This document shows positions 50,232 to 53,262 of a stretch of DNA of 53,262 nucleotides, piece after piece. Position 1 is the first letter of the stretch; each line of letters starts with the position of its first letter. Below the pieces are notes generated by a model that was not told the DNA's origin, ran no database searches, and was given only the letters and a program-made list of their open reading frames with translations. Origin of the DNA: JALYUA01 sp038253555. Its GTDB lineage: Bacteria > Acidobacteriota > Thermoanaerobaculia > UBA5066 > Gp7-AA6. The position numbers and the translations under genes are program-made. The stretch is taken from the NCBI GenBank assembly GCA_038253555.1, contig JBBSGZ010000008.1, positions 1 to 53,262 on the forward strand. Direction: 5' to 3'.

Positions 50232-52432
50232 AGAAGTGACCCGGCCCGGCGCGGCTCTCCCCGCCGCCACAGAGCGAAGAGTACGAGGAGCGCCGCCACG
50301 CTCACCGCGGACCCCGCGTAAAAGGAGATCGGCCGGTAGGTGAAGACCACGCGGTGCGGTCCCGCCGCGAGCGCCACCGCGCGAAAGACGCCGTCGGCGC
50401 GCAGGATCCGGGCGGGCTTTCCATCCGTCTGCGCGCGCCACCCGGGAGCGTCGACGTCGGTCAGGACGAGAAGACCGGCGCCGTCCGCGTGCACCTCCGC
50501 CGTGATTTTCTCCGCGCGGTCTTCGGAGAGGCGCGCCAGAAGAAATCCCCCGCGTCCCGCGCCCTCGAGGGGAACGGGCGAGGGGTCCTCCTCGAGGAAG
50601 ACGCTGCGGGACCAGTCGGTCTCGCCCCGCGCTCGCCGGTCCCACGCGCGCTCTCGATCGCGCTCGATCGCGAATCCGCGGACGAAGGAGAGACGCGGCC
50701 GATACGGATTGATCGGGGCCCGGAAAAAATCTCCCACGCGGCGGGAGCCCATGTCCTGCGGGAGATAGGGCGTCCACAGTACGCGGGCACTCGCCGATCC
50801 GGCCGTCCGTTGAAGGTCCCGGGCGCCGTCGATCGCGTCGGAGATGCGCCGGGCGGCTGCCGTCGCCAGCGGCGACGCGGTGCGGACCGTTCTCACCCCT
50901 TCCAGGAGGTTCGTATAGCCGACCAGTGCCTCCCGCTGCCGGCGAAGCGTCGAGGCGCCGTAGTCGCTTTCCGTCAGCACCCTCGGGACGAGGGAGCCCA
51001 TCGGCGGCGTCAGGACTCGACCTGAAACCCCCGCCAGAAAGGCAACGGGCTCGGAACGCCGGCGGATCTCCCCCTCGGGAGCGAAGCGGAAAAGGGAAGT
51101 CCCCGCGAGGGCGAGCGCCGCGGACAGGCAGAGCGCGGCGGCCGAGGGGAACAGGGCGGACCGGCCGCCGCGCGATTCGGGCAGCGCCGCGCCCGCCAGA
51201 AGCGCCGCGACCGCCGCTCCCTCGAGGACGCGCGCGAGTGGCGTGGCCGGGGACAGGAGCAGGATCGCTCCGGCCGCGGCCCCCGCTCCGGCCAGAACCG
51301 CGCGCCGGCGCGCGTCTGCCGAGAACCGGAGAGCATCCACTCCCAGTCCGGCGAGCGCCGCGAGAGCAAACGCCGTCGGAACGAGGGCCTTCGCCGGATA
51401 GCGGATCCGATCGAAAGGCGGAAGACTCCGGAGAACGCCGCCGAGGGGCCCCGCGCTCGACCACAGCGCTCCCGCGAGCCCGATCGCCGCCAGCAACCAG
51501 GCGAGCCGCCGCCGCTCTTTTTCGAGCAGCGCCGCGGCGGCCGCGACGAGTGCCAGCGGTCCGAAAGACAGCGACGGAAGATACGTTGTGCCGCTCCCCG
51601 TCCTCCCCGCCCCGGCGGCCGACGCGAGGCCGGCCCATCGGACGGCGCCCGCGTCGCGCTCCGCGACCGGAAGCGGAGCGCGGCGGTCCGAGGCCGCGGC
51701 GAGCTCCGCGAACGGCGCGAGGACCCATCCCGCGAGGGCGAGGCCGAGAAGAGTCGCCGTCACGGCCCTCGCGGCGCGGCGCCCGGGCGACGCCTCGTAT
51801 CCCCCGTTTGCGGCGGCCCGCGACCGCCACGAGAAGACGAGGACCAGCAGAATTGTGACGCCGGAGACTTCCGGGCTGCCCGCCATCGCCTGGAGCCCGA
51901 GCACGAGCGCGAGCCCAAGGCGCTCGCGGCGCCTTCCGAGCCCGGACCTGCCGAAGGCGGCAGCGGCGGGGAGCCACGCGAACGCGCCGAAGTGGTTCCA
52001 GTACGCCGAAAGCGAGGCCGCGAAACCGGAGGCGGCGAACAGCAGCGCGCCGACGGCGGCGCCGGCCTCCGAGATCGCCTCCTCCCGAAGGAAGCGCCAC
52101 ATTCCCCAGATCGCCACCGCGAAATGGAAGAGGAGGAACAGACCTCCGGCCAGCGCGGGGCCGGGAAGGAGAAAGAAGAAACCGGGCGGATAGAAGACGC
52201 CGGATTGAAGGTTCGCGAGCCAGGGCTCCCCGGCGCCGGACAGCGGGTTCCAGAGCGGCAACTCTCCCGCGCGCAGCCGATCGGCCGTATAGAGCTTCAA
52301 CGGATAGAAGAAGTCTCCCTGGTCGCGAAACGTCGGCGCCCGCCGGAGCGCGAGCGCCGGGAAGAGCCAGAGGACCGGAGGAAAGAGGGCGGCCGCGCCG
52401 AGCAGGACACCTGTCAGTCGGCGGCCGTTCAC
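50228..52432 (-). CDS. YfhO-like multi-spanning membrane glycosyltransferase
   Basis: 734 residues. About a dozen or more membrane helices, a first periplasmic loop with FRDQGDFFYPLKLYTADRL and LPLWNPLSGAGEPWLANLQ, and a soluble domain of ~250 residues before the last helix (YRPISFYAGSAVSVAALLV). This layout matches YfhO/GT-C-type proteins; the first-loop D-x-x-D/Y acidic residues and PLWNP are family hallmarks. YfhO proteins of Firmicutes add sugars to teichoic acids; a Gram-negative role is unknown. The GTG at 52432 lies 30 bases after the pilin gene, and the stop overlaps pilD, so it sits inside a pilus biogenesis operon. Pilin or envelope glycosylation is inferred from position only. Confidence 0.75.
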   Translation of the reverse strand: MNGRRLTGVLLGAAALFPPVLWLFPALALRRAPTFRDQGDFFYPLKLYTADRLRAGELPLWNPLSGAGEPWLANLQSGVFYPPGFFFLLPGPALAGGLFLLFHFAVAIWGMWRFLREEAISEAGAAVGALLFAASGFAASLSAYWNHFGAFAWLPAAAAFGRSGLGRRRERLGLALVLGLQAMAGSPEVSGVTILLVLVFSWRSRAAANGGYEASPGRRAARAVTATLLGLALAGWVLAPFAELAAASDRRAPLPVAERDAGAVRWAGLASAAGAGRTGSGTTYLPSLSFGPLALVAAAAALLEKERRRLAWLLAAIGLAGALWSSAGPLGGVLRSLPPFDRIRYPAKALVPTAFALAALAGLGVDALRFSADARRRAVLAGAGAAAGAILLLSPATPLARVLEGAAVAALLAGAALPESRGGRSALFPSAAALCLSAALALAGTSLFRFAPEGEIRRRSEPVAFLAGVSGRVLTPPMGSLVPRVLTESDYGASTLRRQREALVGYTNLLEGVRTVRTASPLATAAARRISDAIDGARDLQRTAGSASARVLWTPYLPQDMGSRRVGDFFRAPINPYRPRLSFVRGFAIERDRERAWDRRARGETDWSRSVFLEEDPSPVPLEGAGRGGFLLARLSEDRAEKITAEVHADGAGLLVLTDVDAPGWRAQTDGKPARILRADGVFRAVALAAGPHRVVFTYRPISFYAGSAVSVAALLVLFALWRRGEPRRAGSLL

Positions 52433-52462
52433 CCCTGCGAGCTCAGAACTGCGGCGAGAGAG

Positions 52463-52945
52463 TCACTGCTGAGCACCTTCCGGCCACTGCACGAAGGTCC
52501 CGTTGGTGAACAGGATGTCGTCGTTGAAGTCGGTCGTCGTTCCGCAATTGATCGTGGCCGCGGCGGTCTTGTCACGCCCATAACTCCGGATGTTGTACTT
52601 CGCGAACCCGTTGTTGACGTTGTACACCATGAAGTCCGCCCAGCCGTCCCGCATGGGCGCCATGGCGATGTAGGTCGGGGTCAGGCGGGTGAAGGAGGTC
52701 GCCGACAACTGCAGTCCCGCATCCGTGTAGATCCCCGCATCGCAGGCGGCCGAAGGGAAGTCGCTGTTGTCGACGTGGTACGCCTCGATGGCGGTGGCGA
52801 GCGCGCGCATGTCGCTCATCGTCCTCTTCTGCCTGGCGCGTTGAACCGCGTTCAAGAGGTTCGGGATGGCAATCGCGGCCAGGATCCCGATGATGGCGAT
52901 CACGATGAGAAGCTCGATCAAGGTGAATCCGCGTTGTTTCTTCAT
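52463..52945 (-). CDS. type IV pilin, copy 1
   Basis: 160 residues. Six-residue leader MKKQRG^ followed by FTLIELLIVIAIIGILAAIA and IPNLLNAVQRARQKRT: a classical type IVa prepilin with Phe+1 and Glu+5. The C-terminal globular part ends NCGTTTDFNDDI...NGTFVQWPEGAQQ, shared with the pilin upstream. The start is certain from the leader, yet there is no ribosome-binding site: the ATG follows by two bases the T-run of a terminator (52948-52980). The gene precedes the YfhO-like and pilD genes. Confidence 0.95.
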   Translation of the reverse strand: MKKQRGFTLIELLIVIAIIGILAAIAIPNLLNAVQRARQKRTMSDMRALATAIEAYHVDNSDFPSAACDAGIYTDAGLQLSATSFTRLTPTYIAMAPMRDGWADFMVYNVNNGFAKYNIRSYGRDKTAAATINCGTTTDFNDDILFTNGTFVQWPEGAQQ

Positions 52946-52947
52946 TT

Positions 52948-52980
52948 AAAAAAAACGGCCCTGACCGGAGTCAGGACCGT
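52948..52980 (-). terminator. strong intrinsic terminator abutting the pilin start codon
   Basis: On the minus strand an 11-bp stem (ACGGTCCTGAC with a U-G wobble in its complement, loop TCCG) is followed by eight T residues, then AA and the ATG of pilin 1. It lies 22 bases past the stop of pilin 2. One of the clearest terminators in the window. Confidence 0.85.
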
Positions 52981-53002
52981 TCTCCTTGCTCGAAGGACCG
53001 AG

Positions 53003-53262
53003 TTACTGCTGGCTGCCTTCCGGCCACTGGAGGAAGGTGCCGTTGCCGTAGATGATGTCGTCGTTGAAGTCCGTGGTCGTTCCGCAGTTGACCGTAGTAC
53101 CGACGGCCCCGTCGCGGCCCATGCTGCTCACGTTGTAGTTGTTGTGGGGTCCGTCGACCGCGTACGCCATGAACCGGCCCCAGCCGTCCTGCTTCGGGGG
53201 CTGCGCGATGTAGGTCGGGGAGAGACGCGTGAAGCTGCCCGTCAACAGGGTCGTGCCCGCCG
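53003..53262 (-). CDS. type IV pilin, copy 2 (5' end outside the window)
   Basis: The last 85 codons of a pilin paralogous to the 160-residue one downstream: SFTRLSPTYIAQPPKQDGW, NYNVSSMGRDG and NCGTTTDFNDDIIYGNGTF, ending QWPEGSQQ. The frame stays open to the window edge, so the conserved N-terminal helix lies outside. The pair are tandem paralogues with nearly the same C-terminus. Followed by a strong terminator, so it is probably the more highly expressed, single-gene transcript. Confidence 0.9.
   Translation of the reverse strand, partial: AGTTLLTGSFTRLSPTYIAQPPKQDGWGRFMAYAVDGPHNNYNVSSMGRDGAVGTTVNCGTTTDFNDDIIYGNGTFLQWPEGSQQ

Noticed and set aside
1..53262. tRNA or rRNA genes
   Set aside because: No TTCRANNC T-loop with matching acceptor stems and no rRNA-like conserved blocks were noticed on either strand; a covariance-model scan would be decisive.

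Overview
This is 53 kb of high-GC bacterial chromosome, almost fully coding and with no RNA genes that I could find. The gene content points to a diderm bacterium, most likely an acidobacterium or a close relative. The pointers are two Oar-like TonB-dependent receptors with an N-terminal carboxypeptidase-regulatory domain, two GWxTD-domain proteins, a PilY1 with a very long Thr-Pro linker, a DUF507 protein, an MXAN_5187-type protein and a DUF2961 (GH172-type) protein. The phylum assignment is inference from gene content only.

Layout. 1-388: a ~194 bp MITE-like element with 19-bp perfect terminal inverted repeats. 389-13691 (all minus): an envelope island containing a DsbA-like / phosphodiesterase / DsbA-like cassette joined by 4-bp overlaps, downstream of two tandem copies of a [TonB receptor - hairpin terminator - GWxTD protein] module. 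A good sigma-54-type promoter lies before the first receptor in transcription order. 13879-16521: a scar of fused gene fragments (DUF2961, RbsC-like permease, RbsA-like ATPase) followed by an intact DUF2961 protein with C-terminal HEAT repeats. 16578-22104: an acyl-CoA carboxylase (biotin carrier, biotin carboxylase, carboxyltransferase) with a GT39/ArnT-type glycosyltransferase between its parts. 22213-28706: DUF507, a TldD/TldE metalloprotease pair, a TPR protein, an MXAN_5187-like protein, selA and a small lipoprotein.

29031-53262 is dominated by type IV pili. It holds a sigma-54 response regulator, a minor-pilin operon coupled by 4-bp overlaps (pilV-pilW-pilX-pilY1-FxLYD protein), mgtE, a HEAT-repeat/PilT fusion overlapping a second PilT/PilU ATPase, a histidine kinase convergent with the latter, a secreted unknown plus a CapA-like protein, and a group transcribed inwards from the right edge: pilin, pilin, YfhO-like membrane protein, prepilin peptidase PilD. 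Together these supply major and minor pilins, tip adhesin, retraction motors, signal-peptide processing, a candidate pilin-modifying enzyme and a candidate PilS/PilR pair. The assembly ATPase PilB, PilC and PilMNOPQ are not in the window.

The observations most worth following up are the duplicated TonB/GWxTD module, the HEAT-PilT fusion, the VWA domain of PilY1 split by a Thr-Pro linker, the terminator that runs into the start codon of one pilin, the YfhO gene wedged between pilin and PilD, and a dispersed 7-bp-period repeat found in two intergenic spaces.
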